NCBI GenBank assembly: GCA_947626475.1
Contig: CANQSK010000012.1
Location: forward strand, 1-38,185
Source of the DNA: an uncultured Lachnospiraceae bacterium
GTDB taxonomy: Bacteria > Bacillota > Clostridia > Lachnospirales > Lachnospiraceae
Length of the DNA stretch: 38,185 nucleotides
Direction: 5' to 3'
The position numbers and the translations under genes are program-made. Under the pieces are notes generated by a model. The model saw only the letters and a program-made list of their open reading frames with translations. It was not told where the DNA came from and did not search any database. How positions within the stretch are numbered: position 1 is the first letter of the stretch; each line of letters opens with the position of its first letter. Positions 23,055-30,923 of this stretch are shown here, piece by piece.

Positions 23055-23414
23055 ATGACTGTAAGAGATGCAATGGAAATATTGAACGCGAAGGTTCTGG
23101 TGGGAGAGGATAACCTGGACCAGGAGGTCAAAAGCGCCTGCGGTTCCGATCTGATGAGCGATGTGCTGGCATTTTCCAAGGATCATTCCATTCTGCTGAC
23201 GGGACTATGCAATCCGCAGGTGATCCGGACGGCGGAGATGCTGGATATCGTGTGCCTGATCTTTGTCCGGGGCAAGATGCCGGACGATACGATCCTTGAG
23301 ATGGCGAAGGAACGGGGGCTGGTCGTGCTCTGGACAGAGCACAGAATGTTCTCATCCTGCGGACGGCTGTACCAGGCAGGTTTGGGAGCAGGAGCGTTTG
23401 GAGGTGCATTTTAA
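23055..23414 (+). CDS. DRTGG-domain protein (first)
   Basis: A 119-residue protein with a DRTGG-like domain (MTVRDAMEILNAKVLVGEDN at the start, and the LLTGLCNPQVIRTAEMLDI and VCLIFVRGKMPDD stretches). DRTGG domains are ligand- or nucleotide-binding modules often found in phosphotransacetylase and CBS-domain proteins. It opens the operon with an RsbW-like ATPase and a HydS-like sensor; a second DRTGG protein is encoded at 25321. AAGGAGG precedes the ATG at 23055. The GTG at 23019 is less likely. Confidence 0.75.
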   Translation: MTVRDAMEILNAKVLVGEDNLDQEVKSACGSDLMSDVLAFSKDHSILLTGLCNPQVIRTAEMLDIVCLIFVRGKMPDDTILEMAKERGLVVLWTEHRMFSSCGRLYQAGLGAGAFGGAF

Positions 23415-23836
23415 TGGCTGAAGCGATTCGTTTGACCTATGAGATTTCACCTGATGACTTCACCAGGGCCGGCGAAGCGAGCAGCGATGTGAAAAAGAAA
23501 CTGAAGAGCCTCGGCGTGCCGCCGGAAGCGGTCCGCAAGGTGTCCATCGCCATGTATGAGGGGGAGATCAACATGGTGATTCACGCGAAGGGAGGCCTCA
23601 TCACTGTGGAGATATCGCCGGACCAGATTCTCATGATCCTGGCGGACAAGGGGCCGGGTATTCCGGATATCGACCAGGCCATGCAGGCAGGGTGGTCCAC
23701 GGCGCCCAACGAGATACGATCTCTGGGGTTCGGGGCAGGCATGGGACTGCCCAACATGAAGAAGTACACGGATGAGATGACCATTGACACGGTCATCGGG
23801 AAGGGGACAACCATCACGATGATTGTGAAGATCTGA
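23414..23836 (+). CDS. RsbW-like ATP-binding protein
   Basis: A 140-residue GHKL ATPase of the anti-sigma factor type: N-box VSIAMYEGEINMVIHAKGG, G1 box LADKGPGIPDI and G2 region SLGFGAGMGLPNMKKY. RsbW-type proteins phosphorylate an anti-sigma antagonist or bind a sigma factor, but no RsbV or sigma gene is next to it. The start overlaps the previous stop (TAATG). Its place before the HydS-like gene suggests that it relays a hydrogen or redox signal, which is inferred. Confidence 0.8.
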   Translation: MAEAIRLTYEISPDDFTRAGEASSDVKKKLKSLGVPPEAVRKVSIAMYEGEINMVIHAKGGLITVEISPDQILMILADKGPGIPDIDQAMQAGWSTAPNEIRSLGFGAGMGLPNMKKYTDEMTIDTVIGKGTTITMIVKI

Positions 23837-23859
23837 CATGAGACAGAGGGGTGATAGTA

Positions 23860-25260
23860 TTGGATAAGTTTTATCATTCGGTGAAATTGGAGCCGGAATT
23901 GTGCAAGGGGTGCATCAACTGCATCAAACGCTGTCCGACACAGGCGATTCGGGTACGGAACGGCAAGGCCCAGATCAACAGCAAGTTCTGTATCGACTGC
24001 GGCGAGTGTATCCGTATCTGCCCCCACCATGCCAAGACAGCGTCCTATGACAAGCTGGATGTGATGCGGCAGTATGAGTATACGGTGGCGCTTCCGCCTC
24101 CGTCTCTGTACAGCCAGTTCAATAATCTGGACGACGTGAACATTGTGCTGAACGCCCTGAAGCTGATGGGCTTTGACGATGTGTTTGAGGTGAGTTCCGC
24201 CGCGGAGATCGTGTCGGAGGCCACCAGAGAATACATCCGGAGTCACGAGGACAGTCTTCCCTATATCAGTACGGCCTGTCCGTCTGTGGTCCGTCTGATA
24301 AGGGTTCGGTTCCCCAATCTGATTCCGCAGCTTCTGCCGATCAATCCTCCGGTGGAGGTGGCGGCGTGTATGGCGGCGGCGAGGGCCATGGAAGCTACGG
24401 GGCTTCCCAGGGAGAAGATAGGCGTGTTCTTCCTCTCCCCTTGCCCGTCCAAGGTAGCCTACGTGAAAGCGCCTCTGGGAACGGAGAAGAGCCAGGTGGA
24501 CCATGTTCTTGCCATCAAGGAAGTCTATCCTCAGCTTCTGGCCTATATGAAAGCGGTGGAGAACGACGCGGAGGAGATCAGCGAGTCCGGCAAGATCGGC
24601 ATCAGCTGGGGCCGCAGCGGCGGCGAGGCCAGCGGCCTGTTCACGGACCGGTATCTGGCTGCGGACGGGATTGAGAACGTGATCCGGGTGCTGGAGGATC
24701 TGGAGGACCAGAAATTCGCCAACCTGGAGTTTGTGGAGCTGAATGCCTGCAACGGCGGCTGCATCGGCGGCGTGCTGACGGTAGAGAATCCTTATGTGGC
24801 GGAGGTCAAATTAAAGCGTCTCCGCAAGTACATGCCTGTGGCCAGAAGCCATATGGGCAGCGAGGCGGAGGAGTATGTGCCCTGGACGACCGGCGTCCAG
24901 TTTGAGCCGGTGTTCCGTCTGGGCGACAATATGATGGAGAGCTTCGCCAGGCTGGAGCAGGTGGAGCGTCTGTGCAAGCGTTTGCCCGGTCTGGACTGCG
25001 GCTCCTGCGGAGCGCCGACCTGCAAGGCCCTGGCGGAGGACATTGTCCGCGGCGAGGCCAGCGAACGCGACTGCATCTACTATCTCCGCGAGAATCTGCA
25101 TAAGCTGTCGCGGGAGGTATCCATGCTGTCCGATGACATCGACGGCGGGATCAAGGGCGGCAGGGAGGCCTTCCCCATTCTGATGGATTATATCCGGCGG
25201 ATTTCCAATGAGATGGCGTCTCTGGACAGCCGGATGAACGAACAGGACAGCGACGAGTAA
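23860..25260 (+). CDS. HydS-like sensory [FeFe] hydrogenase protein
   Basis: A 466-residue protein starting with two ferredoxin clusters (C15-C25, C44-C54), then an H-cluster-type domain with TACPS (138-142), SPCPSK (193-198) and ACNGGC (296-301), then a C-terminal Fe-S module (C380, C383, C388, C405) and a coiled tail. The motifs are reduced compared with catalytic enzymes: the first Cys of the usual TSCCP is Ala, as in putative sensory hydrogenases. This suggests an H2 or redox sensor, not a bulk H2 producer. The start is a TTG with AGAGGGGTG upstream. A GTG at 23851 has no proper site. Flanked by ATPase and DRTGG genes. Confidence 0.82.
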   Translation: MDKFYHSVKLEPELCKGCINCIKRCPTQAIRVRNGKAQINSKFCIDCGECIRICPHHAKTASYDKLDVMRQYEYTVALPPPSLYSQFNNLDDVNIVLNALKLMGFDDVFEVSSAAEIVSEATREYIRSHEDSLPYISTACPSVVRLIRVRFPNLIPQLLPINPPVEVAACMAAARAMEATGLPREKIGVFFLSPCPSKVAYVKAPLGTEKSQVDHVLAIKEVYPQLLAYMKAVENDAEEISESGKIGISWGRSGGEASGLFTDRYLAADGIENVIRVLEDLEDQKFANLEFVELNACNGGCIGGVLTVENPYVAEVKLKRLRKYMPVARSHMGSEAEEYVPWTTGVQFEPVFRLGDNMMESFARLEQVERLCKRLPGLDCGSCGAPTCKALAEDIVRGEASERDCIYYLRENLHKLSREVSMLSDDIDGGIKGGREAFPILMDYIRRISNEMASLDSRMNEQDSDE

Positions 25261-25268
25261 AAAGAGAG

Positions 25269-25294
25269 GCCGGCGGATGCGCGCGTCTGCCGGC
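25269..25294 (+). promoter_or_regulatory. Intercistronic stem-loop after the HydS-like gene
   Basis: GCCGGC (25269-25274) pairs with GCCGGC (25289-25294), extended inward by about five further pairs (some G-U) to a GCGC loop. No U-run follows, so it may set mRNA stability or relative expression within the operon instead of ending it. Confidence 0.45.
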
Positions 25295-25320
25295 AGTTTA
25301 AAAGTTTGGAGGAGTTTGAT

Positions 25321-25656
25321 TTGAAAGTACAGGATTTGATTGATAAGCAGATTTTTCATGTAGTCAACAGCGGCGATGACACCGGCCGCGAGATTACGGG
25401 AGTGTTCTGCTGTGACCTGTTAAGTATTGCCATGGGAAAAGCGCCGGCGGACAGTGCATGGGTGACGGTGATGGGCAATATCAACACCATTGCGGTGGCG
25501 ACTCTGGCGGATGTGTCCTGCGTGATCATGGCGGAGGGAGCGGCCCTTGATGAGGTCGCCCGGGCGAAGGCCAAGCAGCAGGGCGTTGCCGTCCTGGCCA
25601 CGGAGGAGCCGGTGTTTGACGCGGCTCTGAAGATCTATCAGGAACTTCATGGCTGA
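25321..25656 (+). CDS. DRTGG-domain protein (second)
   Basis: A 111-residue protein beginning MKVQDLIDKQIFHVVNSGDD, with the core GREITGVFCCDLLSIAMGKA and the INTIAVATLADVSCVIMAEG strand region. It has the same fold as the first DRTGG protein of the operon. The start is a TTG at 25321 with GGAGGAG six bases upstream. The last eight bases overlap the PHP gene. The ligand is unknown. Confidence 0.75.
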   Translation: MKVQDLIDKQIFHVVNSGDDTGREITGVFCCDLLSIAMGKAPADSAWVTVMGNINTIAVATLADVSCVIMAEGAALDEVARAKAKQQGVAVLATEEPVFDAALKIYQELHG

Positions 25657-26368
25657 GCTTTACTATGACCTTCACATCCATTCCTGTCTCTCCCCATGCG
25701 GAGACGACGACATGACCCCGGCCAATATTGTGGGCATGGCCATGTTAAAGGGACTGGATTTGATCGCCGTGACCGACCACAATTCCTGCAAGAACTGTCC
25801 CGCCGTCCTGGCGGCGGCGGAGGAGTACGGGATCCTTGCGGTGCCCGGCATGGAGATCAACACCTCTGAGGAGGTTCACGCCGTCTGCCTGTTTCCGGAC
25901 CTGGAATCGGCTCTGAAATTTGACGAATATGTGTATGACAGGCTGGTTCCCTTTCCCAATAACGAAGCCATCTTCGGGAAACAGCAGATCTACGATGAGA
26001 ACGATCAGGTGGTGGGAACGGTGCCCAACCTTCTGATCAACGCCACCACCATCTCCTTCGACCAGCTCTGGACCCTGGTCCGAAGCTACGGCGGCGTCAT
26101 GTTCCCGGCCCATGTGGACAAGTCTGCCAACAGCCTGATCGCCAACCTGGGTTTTGTCCCGCCGGACAGCCAGTTTACCACGGCGGAGGTTAAGGATCTG
26201 AGAAAGCTTCACGAGCTTCAGAAAGCGAATCCTTATCTGCAGGGCTGTAAGATCGTCAGCAATTCCGACGCCCATTACCTGGAACACATCAACGAGCCCC
26301 AGCTTACCCTTCACGTGGAGGAAAAAAGCGCCGCGGGCGTGGTGCGGGCGCTGCTGGGGGAAGGATGA
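25649..26368 (+). CDS. PHP-domain phosphoesterase
   Basis: A 239-residue protein of the PHP superfamily (YciV/RNase AM-like): DLHIHSCLSPCGDDDM, VTDHNSC, MEINTSEEVHAV, PAHVDKSAN and NSDAHYLEH supply the metal-binding His/Asp set. Family members hydrolyse phosphoesters, for example 3',5'-bisphosphonucleotides or RNA 5' ends. It starts eight bases inside the DRTGG gene, so it is translationally coupled to the HydS operon. The link to H2 sensing is not understood. Confidence 0.85.
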   Translation: MAELYYDLHIHSCLSPCGDDDMTPANIVGMAMLKGLDLIAVTDHNSCKNCPAVLAAAEEYGILAVPGMEINTSEEVHAVCLFPDLESALKFDEYVYDRLVPFPNNEAIFGKQQIYDENDQVVGTVPNLLINATTISFDQLWTLVRSYGGVMFPAHVDKSANSLIANLGFVPPDSQFTTAEVKDLRKLHELQKANPYLQGCKIVSNSDAHYLEHINEPQLTLHVEEKSAAGVVRALLGEG

Positions 26369-26405
26369 GAAGGAAACGGTCCCAGACGCCAAGACCGAGA
26401 TAAGA

Positions 26406-26454
26406 GGGGCCGCAGAATTGGTGCAGTGAATAACTGCAATATTTCTGCGGCCCC
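26406..26454. terminator. Long hairpin ending the HydS operon
   Basis: A 12-bp GC-rich perfect stem (26406-26417 with 26443-26454) encloses a second stem TGCAGT/ACTGCA (26422-26438). It lies between convergent transcription units. It lacks a U-run, but its stability suggests a termination or insulation function. Confidence 0.6.
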
Positions 26455-26483
26455 CATAATTTATCAAGTGGGTTTCCTGACTG

Positions 26484-26969
26484 TTAGAATTCTCTTCCGT
26501 TTCTCATAAAATCCACAAGATTTATGTGGGCGATACCGTTTCTTCGTTGAAGAAGAGTATCCATCGTGGCAACATATTTAGGGTAATTATCCTTTATCGC
26601 CTCCAAAGGACAATATTCCCGGTCTTCAGTTTCTTTTGACAACGCTATCGTGTAGGAAACCTGAACATAGGAATATTGCATTTCATTATTTCTGAGAATG
26701 AAATCGCATTCAAGTTTTCCAATCCTGCCTACACTGACAGAATAATCATGCGATCTCGCATATACATATGTGATGTTTTCTAGAACCGGACCATAGTTGA
26801 TTCGATTATCCGTATTCTGAACAAAATAAAAACTTAGGTCCGCAAGGTAATACTTCTTTTCCCCGCTTAATGATTTCTTGGATTTCATGTCAAACCGCGG
26901 ACATTCGTAAAGAATTTTCGCGTCGAGCAAAGCTTTGATATACCTTGCGACCGTGGCTTCGCTGACCGT
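26484..26969 (-). pseudogene. Decapitated AAA/DUF4143 ATPase gene
   Basis: On the minus strand the sequence reads TVSEATVARYIKALLDAKIL, then YECPRFD and the rest of a DUF4143 domain to a proper stop (about 160 codons). These modules form the C-terminal half of ATPase proteins of about 400-440 residues; the whole N-terminal AAA half with its Walker motifs is missing. Immediately upstream (26970) the frame is closed by a TGA and no start is in frame. A promoter-like element and a perfect dyad lie just upstream, so a deletion seems to have removed the middle and kept the control region. An intact relative is at 34439. Confidence 0.7.
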
Positions 26970-26995
26970 TCACCCGCCAATCAGTTTTATTATTT

Positions 26996-27024
26996 ATACT
27001 AACAGATACAGCAGTTGATTGCAA
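26996..27024 (-). promoter_or_regulatory. Promoter-like element upstream of the DUF4143 remnant
   Basis: On the minus strand TTGCAA (27024-27019), a 17-base spacer and TAGTAT (27001-26996) point into the pseudogene. The -35 touches the 19-bp dyad at 27027-27071, which suggests a retained regulated promoter. Confidence 0.4.
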
Positions 27025-27026
27025 GG

Positions 27027-27071
27027 TTAACGTTGGCGTTTTTGACATTTTATCAAAAACGCCAACGTTAA
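27027..27071. repeat. Perfect 19-bp inverted repeat
   Basis: TTAACGTTGGCGTTTTTGA (27027-27045) and its exact reverse complement (27053-27071) flank a 7-base AT loop; a further TGCAA/TTGCA pair (27020-27024, 27073-27077) extends the fold. It lies upstream of the promoter-like element of the DUF4143 remnant and 25 bases past the stop of the YheO-like gene. It may be an operator for the old ATPase gene, a terminator of the regulator gene without U-run, or a small mobile element. Confidence 0.65.
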
Positions 27072-27095
27072 ATTGCACTTCCAAAAGTTTCCGGG

Positions 27096-27794
27096 TTACT
27101 GACTTTTCGATTCATTCAGATATCGATAGATGCTGGCAGAAGAACATTGGAGCTTTTTGGCGGCATAGTGAACAGCGCCTTTCAGCTTGAAGAATCCCTG
27201 GCTTTGAAGCTGACCTACGATTTTGATGCGTTCCTCCTGTGTCATGCGGTCAACAGGGATATTAATGGAGGAGATTGCGGAAGTGTACAGAGAATCCATA
27301 AGCCTTCCGATATCGGGGGAAAGATTCTCTGTGATGGCATCCCCGGTGTCGGAGGAACCCTGAAAATCCAGGGTCTGCAGGGTATGGGTGCTGTACTTGT
27401 TCAGAAAGCTGAGGGGATGGGCTATGGACAGTACCATATCATGCAGTTCAATAAAACGGTAGTCGCTGAAGTTTATGCACAGCATCCCAAGCAGATCTCC
27501 ATTCGCGTTCTTAATAAACATAGTGGAAGAACGTATTACATAGTTATCTTTTGTAAGTCCTTTGTAATTTACCAGATAGTCATGGTTTTCGTAACTCTGG
27601 GCGATCAGCATGTTGAAAGATTCGTCATTGATGGAATCGCCTACCTCCCGGCCGCTGATCTGTCCGTTGGCGATGGCGATGATCCGGTTGGAATCATTCC
27701 TCAGATCATGAAGCACAATCTCGTAGTCAGGTCCCAGCGCTTTCCCAAGGTAATCTACCAATATCTTATACTGATTTAATAACATATCATCCAT
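27096..27794 (-). CDS. YheO/DauR-type transcriptional regulator
   Basis: A 232-residue regulator. Residues about 1-115 (YKILVDYLGKALGPDYEIVL, then SGREVGDSINDES, the GMLCINFSDY strand region) form the YheO PAS-like sensor domain, and the C-terminal 60 residues (ERIKIVGQLQSQGFFKLKGA, VHYAAKKLQCSSASIYRYL) the DauR-type helix-turn-helix. Known relatives control D-amino-acid or amino-acid catabolism. It is divergent from the MFS transporter and the C-S lyase genes, which it probably controls. GGAGGG precedes the ATG at 27794. Confidence 0.87.
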   Translation of the reverse strand: MDDMLLNQYKILVDYLGKALGPDYEIVLHDLRNDSNRIIAIANGQISGREVGDSINDESFNMLIAQSYENHDYLVNYKGLTKDNYVIRSSTMFIKNANGDLLGMLCINFSDYRFIELHDMVLSIAHPLSFLNKYSTHTLQTLDFQGSSDTGDAITENLSPDIGRLMDSLYTSAISSINIPVDRMTQEERIKIVGQLQSQGFFKLKGAVHYAAKKLQCSSASIYRYLNESKSQ

Positions 27795-27863
27795 AAAATT
27801 ATCCCTCCATTTTTATCACATTATAATTTTACATCATAATAAGAAAAAATACAAGTAAAAATA

Positions 27864-27882
27864 TTTTATTATTATAATAAAA
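27864..27882. promoter_or_regulatory. AT-rich dyad in the divergent spacer
   Basis: TTTTATTA (27864-27871) and TAATAAAA (27875-27882) are exact inverted arms around TTA. It sits between the YheO-like gene and the MFS promoter, just upstream of TTGACA at 27891, and may bind the regulator. The AT-rich setting makes chance likely. Confidence 0.3.
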
Positions 27883-27890
27883 ATTTAGTA

Positions 27891-27919
27891 TTGACAAACC
27901 ACAGAAAACAGTGTATAAA
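27891..27919 (+). promoter_or_regulatory. Promoter of the MFS/C-S lyase operon
   Basis: TTGACA at 27891-27896, a 17-base spacer and TATAAA at 27914-27919. A dyad centred on ATCATGAT lies 15 bases downstream, over the likely start site. Confidence 0.75.
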
Positions 27920-27933
27920 GATAATATAATAAA

Positions 27934-27951
27934 TTTTTATCATGATTAAAA
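27934..27951. promoter_or_regulatory. Candidate operator over the MFS transcription start
   Basis: The palindromic core ATCATGAT (27939-27946) is flanked by T-rich and A-rich tracts. Its place just after the -10 box fits repression by the divergent YheO/DauR-like regulator. Confidence 0.4.
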
Positions 27952-28075
27952 TATTTTTACAGAAAGGAGGCAAGGGGACTGCGGTACGCAGGGATTGGGT
28001 ATAGTTCAGAAACTGTTTTCGTTAAAGAAAGGAGGAAATGGCAGCAAAAGAATAGGGAAGCTGTCATCAGGATGT

Positions 28076-29305
28076 ATGAGTAACGCAAAACGCTATATAA
28101 ACTTGATTGCCATTAGTATTGGCGCAGGAAGTATTTTCAAACTGGCATATTTAAGAGACGTATTTTATACGCCATTGCAGGAGGCGCTGGGTGTCTCCAA
28201 CACACAGATGGGGTTATTGATCACATTCTTTGCTATTACGCAGGCTTTGGCTTATCTTCCCGGCGGTTGGCTGGTAGACCTGGTACCGGTGAAATATCTG
28301 ATGCCGATTGGATTGATTGCAACCGGGCTTCTCGGTTTCTGGGAGGCGACATATCCGCCTTTTGCGGTTATCCTGCTGATCCAGATGGGATATGGAATTA
28401 CCATTACCCTGTTCTTCTGGGATGCGATGATCAAGGCAACGCGAATGCTGGCTGAGGCGGACGGAACCCACGGCAAGATGTTTGGATTGATGGAAGGTCT
28501 TCGTGGTTTGGCAGGGACATTGGTATCCTTCGGAGCTCTTTATTTCTTCAATGGCTTTGGCGAAGGACCGGAAGGTCTTCAGAAGACCATCATCTTCTAC
28601 AGCGCGGCTCTTCTGGTATGCGGTGTGATTTCCTTCCTGCTCCTGGACAAGAACGAGGTAGAAGGCAAGGTTAACGCTAAGGAAGCTCTTCAAGGTTTGG
28701 TTCGTGTTATGAAGATGCCTAACGTCTGGCTGGCTGCTGCCATCGTATTCTTTGGATATTCCTTCTATAACGGGCTTTCCTACATGTCTCCGATGCTGGA
28801 GGAACTCTTCGGTATGGGTTCCACTGCGGCTTCTGCTGTCAGCATTATCCGGCAGTACGGAATTGCATTGTTCGCGGCGCCCCTGGGCGGTATTATTGCC
28901 GACAAGATGGGAAGCCGTGTCAGTTTCCTGAGAATCTGTATGCTTGCCGGCGGCATCGCGACAGCAATTTTTATCTTTATTCCTTACTCCAACAGCACGC
29001 TAGTCATTGGAATCGCTCTTATGCTTCTCATCGCTGTTTTGATGTTCATGATGCGCGGCACCTATTATGCTACGTCTTCTGAGCTTGGCATTTCCATCGT
29101 AGCGGCAGGTTCCGCGGCAGGCGTTATGTCTCTGCTGGGCAATGTTCCGGATTTCTATATCTTTACATTGTATGGCTGGTGCCTGGATGCCTTCGAGGGC
29201 GCGGCCGGATACAGAGCGGTATTTGGCATCATGGTGGCTTTCGCAGTGCTTGGTGCTCTCTGCGCGGTGATTCTGTATAAGCGGATCAAAACGGTTAAAT
29301 CATAA
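28076..29305 (+). CDS. Major facilitator superfamily transporter
   Basis: A protein of about 409 residues with about 12 membrane segments and typical MFS features, including a GGWLVDLVPVKYLMPIGL loop after TM2 and GGIIADKMGSRVSFLRI in the second half (the D-x3-G-x-R/K pattern). The substrate is not clear; the setting suggests an amino acid, dipeptide or sulfur-containing compound. The start is uncertain: the ATG at 28076 gives a normal N-terminus but has a poor ribosome binding site, while two strong AAGGAGG elements lie upstream at 27964 and 28029 without a usable in-frame start close to them. A TTG at 27995 is also possible. The leader contains a CTGCG/CGCAG hairpin. Confidence 0.85.
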   Translation: MSNAKRYINLIAISIGAGSIFKLAYLRDVFYTPLQEALGVSNTQMGLLITFFAITQALAYLPGGWLVDLVPVKYLMPIGLIATGLLGFWEATYPPFAVILLIQMGYGITITLFFWDAMIKATRMLAEADGTHGKMFGLMEGLRGLAGTLVSFGALYFFNGFGEGPEGLQKTIIFYSAALLVCGVISFLLLDKNEVEGKVNAKEALQGLVRVMKMPNVWLAAAIVFFGYSFYNGLSYMSPMLEELFGMGSTAASAVSIIRQYGIALFAAPLGGIIADKMGSRVSFLRICMLAGGIATAIFIFIPYSNSTLVIGIALMLLIAVLMFMMRGTYYATSSELGISIVAAGSAAGVMSLLGNVPDFYIFTLYGWCLDAFEGAAGYRAVFGIMVAFAVLGALCAVILYKRIKTVKS

Positions 29306-29334
29306 ACATATAACTTAGAGAGGAGAAAAGAACT

Positions 29335-30516
29335 ATGGGAAACAAGATTCACAACTTTGACGAGCCGATCAACCGTATCGGTACAGATTCTTTCAAATGG
29401 GATTATGAGGGAGAAAACGGCAAGTATCTTCCGCTTGGAGTGGCAGATACGGACTTTAAGGCGCCGGAGGAGGCTATTGCGGCTGTCAGAAAGCGTACGG
29501 AGTTTGGTGTGTATGCTTACGGCTATCTTCCGCAGGAGAGATTTGCGGCTTCTGTGTGCGGATGGTATAAGAAGAGATACGGCCTTACAGTAGAACCGGA
29601 GGCAATCCGTCATTCCCAGGGGCTTATGACAGGCGCGCTCTGGATGATCCTCAACGCTTATACCAGACCCGGTGATACGGTGTTGATTCAATCGCCTGTA
29701 TACAATACCTTCAGTGTTGTCATTAAGGGAGCCGGCCGTTTTGTAGAGAGCAGCGACCTGGTGCTGAAGGACGGGCATTATGAGATTGACTTTGACGATC
29801 TGGACAAGAAAACCCAGGATCCGCATGTAAGAATTCTGCTGGTCTGCAATCCTCACAATCCGGTGGGGCGCGTGTGGAAAAAGGACGAGCTGCTTCGTAT
29901 TGCCGAAATCTGCAAGAAAAACGATACACTGATTGTCAGTGATGAGATTCACGGGGATATCGTGTATGGAAATAACAAGCATATTCCGTTTTTCTCTCTG
30001 TCGGATGAGATTGCAAACAATGTGGTGGTCATGGGTTCTCCCAGTAAGACCTTTAACCTGGCCTGCTTCTACTCCGCTTACGTGGTGATTAAGAACAAGG
30101 CTTTGCGTGATCAGTACAATGTGGTGTATGACAATTTCCACTTTGATTATAACTATCTGGGCATTGAAGCTCTGATGGCCTGCTATAATGAGTGCGAATA
30201 TTATGTGGAGCAGCAGAACGCTTATTTTGAGAAGAATATCAATATTGTGCGTAACTTCCTGAAAGAAAATATGCCGGAGGTCAAGATGATCGAGCCGGAA
30301 GCTACTTATCTGCTGTGGATCGACTTCAGCGCCTGGGGGCTGGAGCAGGATGCCCTGATGAAGCAGTTCGCGGATGCCGGCGTTCGTCTCAACAGCGGCA
30401 CGAACTACGGAGCCTGCGGCAAAGGATTTATCCGTCTGAATGTGGCCACGCAGACAGCCGTTCTGGAAAAAGGACTTTCTTTAATAAAAGCAGCTCGTGA
30501 AAATCTGAAGAAATGA
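29335..30516 (+). CDS. PatB/MalY-type C-S lyase (aminotransferase fold)
   Basis: A 393-residue PLP enzyme of the MalY/PatB group. The Schiff-base Lys is in MGSPSKTFNLACF and the cofactor-binding CNPHNPVGRVW and SDEIHGDIVYG motifs are present. The group cleaves the C-S bond of cystathionine or Cys-S conjugates to a thiol, pyruvate and ammonia through 2-aminoacrylate. GAGAGGAG lies upstream of the ATG. RidA, which removes aminoacrylate, is the next gene, which supports beta-lyase chemistry. A second MalY-type gene lies at 35798. Confidence 0.87.
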   Translation: MGNKIHNFDEPINRIGTDSFKWDYEGENGKYLPLGVADTDFKAPEEAIAAVRKRTEFGVYAYGYLPQERFAASVCGWYKKRYGLTVEPEAIRHSQGLMTGALWMILNAYTRPGDTVLIQSPVYNTFSVVIKGAGRFVESSDLVLKDGHYEIDFDDLDKKTQDPHVRILLVCNPHNPVGRVWKKDELLRIAEICKKNDTLIVSDEIHGDIVYGNNKHIPFFSLSDEIANNVVVMGSPSKTFNLACFYSAYVVIKNKALRDQYNVVYDNFHFDYNYLGIEALMACYNECEYYVEQQNAYFEKNINIVRNFLKENMPEVKMIEPEATYLLWIDFSAWGLEQDALMKQFADAGVRLNSGTNYGACGKGFIRLNVATQTAVLEKGLSLIKAARENLKK

Positions 30517-30531
30517 TTGGGAGGGAAAAAG

Positions 30532-30915
30532 ATGGCAAAAAACAGAATTCAGACAGATAAAGCCCCGGCAGCGATCGGCCCTTATTCACAGGGTTGGTAC
30601 ACAGATGATACGGTGTATGTCTCCGGACAGCTGGGAATTGATATGGCAACAGGAAAACTGGCGGAAGGAATTGAAGCCCAGGCCCATGCTTCCATGAAGA
30701 ATCTGGGCGCGGTTCTGGCAGCGGCGGACAGCGATTATTCCCAGGTATTTAAGACGACGGTTTTTGTACAGGACCTGAATGACTTTGCGGTGGTAAACAA
30801 AGTGTACGGAAGCTATTTCGAGGGAGATTACCCGGCGCGCAGCTGTGTTCAGATCGCAGAGCTTCCGCTGGGCGGACTGGTAGAGATCGAGTGCATAGCC
30901 GCGAGACACTCATAA
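30532..30915 (+). CDS. ridA: RidA-family enamine/imine deaminase
   Basis: A 127-residue RidA protein: starts MAKNRIQTDKAPAAIGPYSQ, contains VSGQLGIDMATGKL, VFKTTVFVQDLNDF and the end motif YPARSCVQIAELPLGG with the conserved Arg. RidA hydrolyses reactive 2-aminoacrylate and related enamines released by PLP lyases. The ATG at 30532 has GGGAGGG at 30519; a TTG at 30517 would overlap the upstream stop region. The gene is 15 bases after the C-S lyase gene and is followed by a terminator. Confidence 0.92.
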   Translation: MAKNRIQTDKAPAAIGPYSQGWYTDDTVYVSGQLGIDMATGKLAEGIEAQAHASMKNLGAVLAAADSDYSQVFKTTVFVQDLNDFAVVNKVYGSYFEGDYPARSCVQIAELPLGGLVEIECIAARHS

Positions 30916-30923
30916 AATGACAG

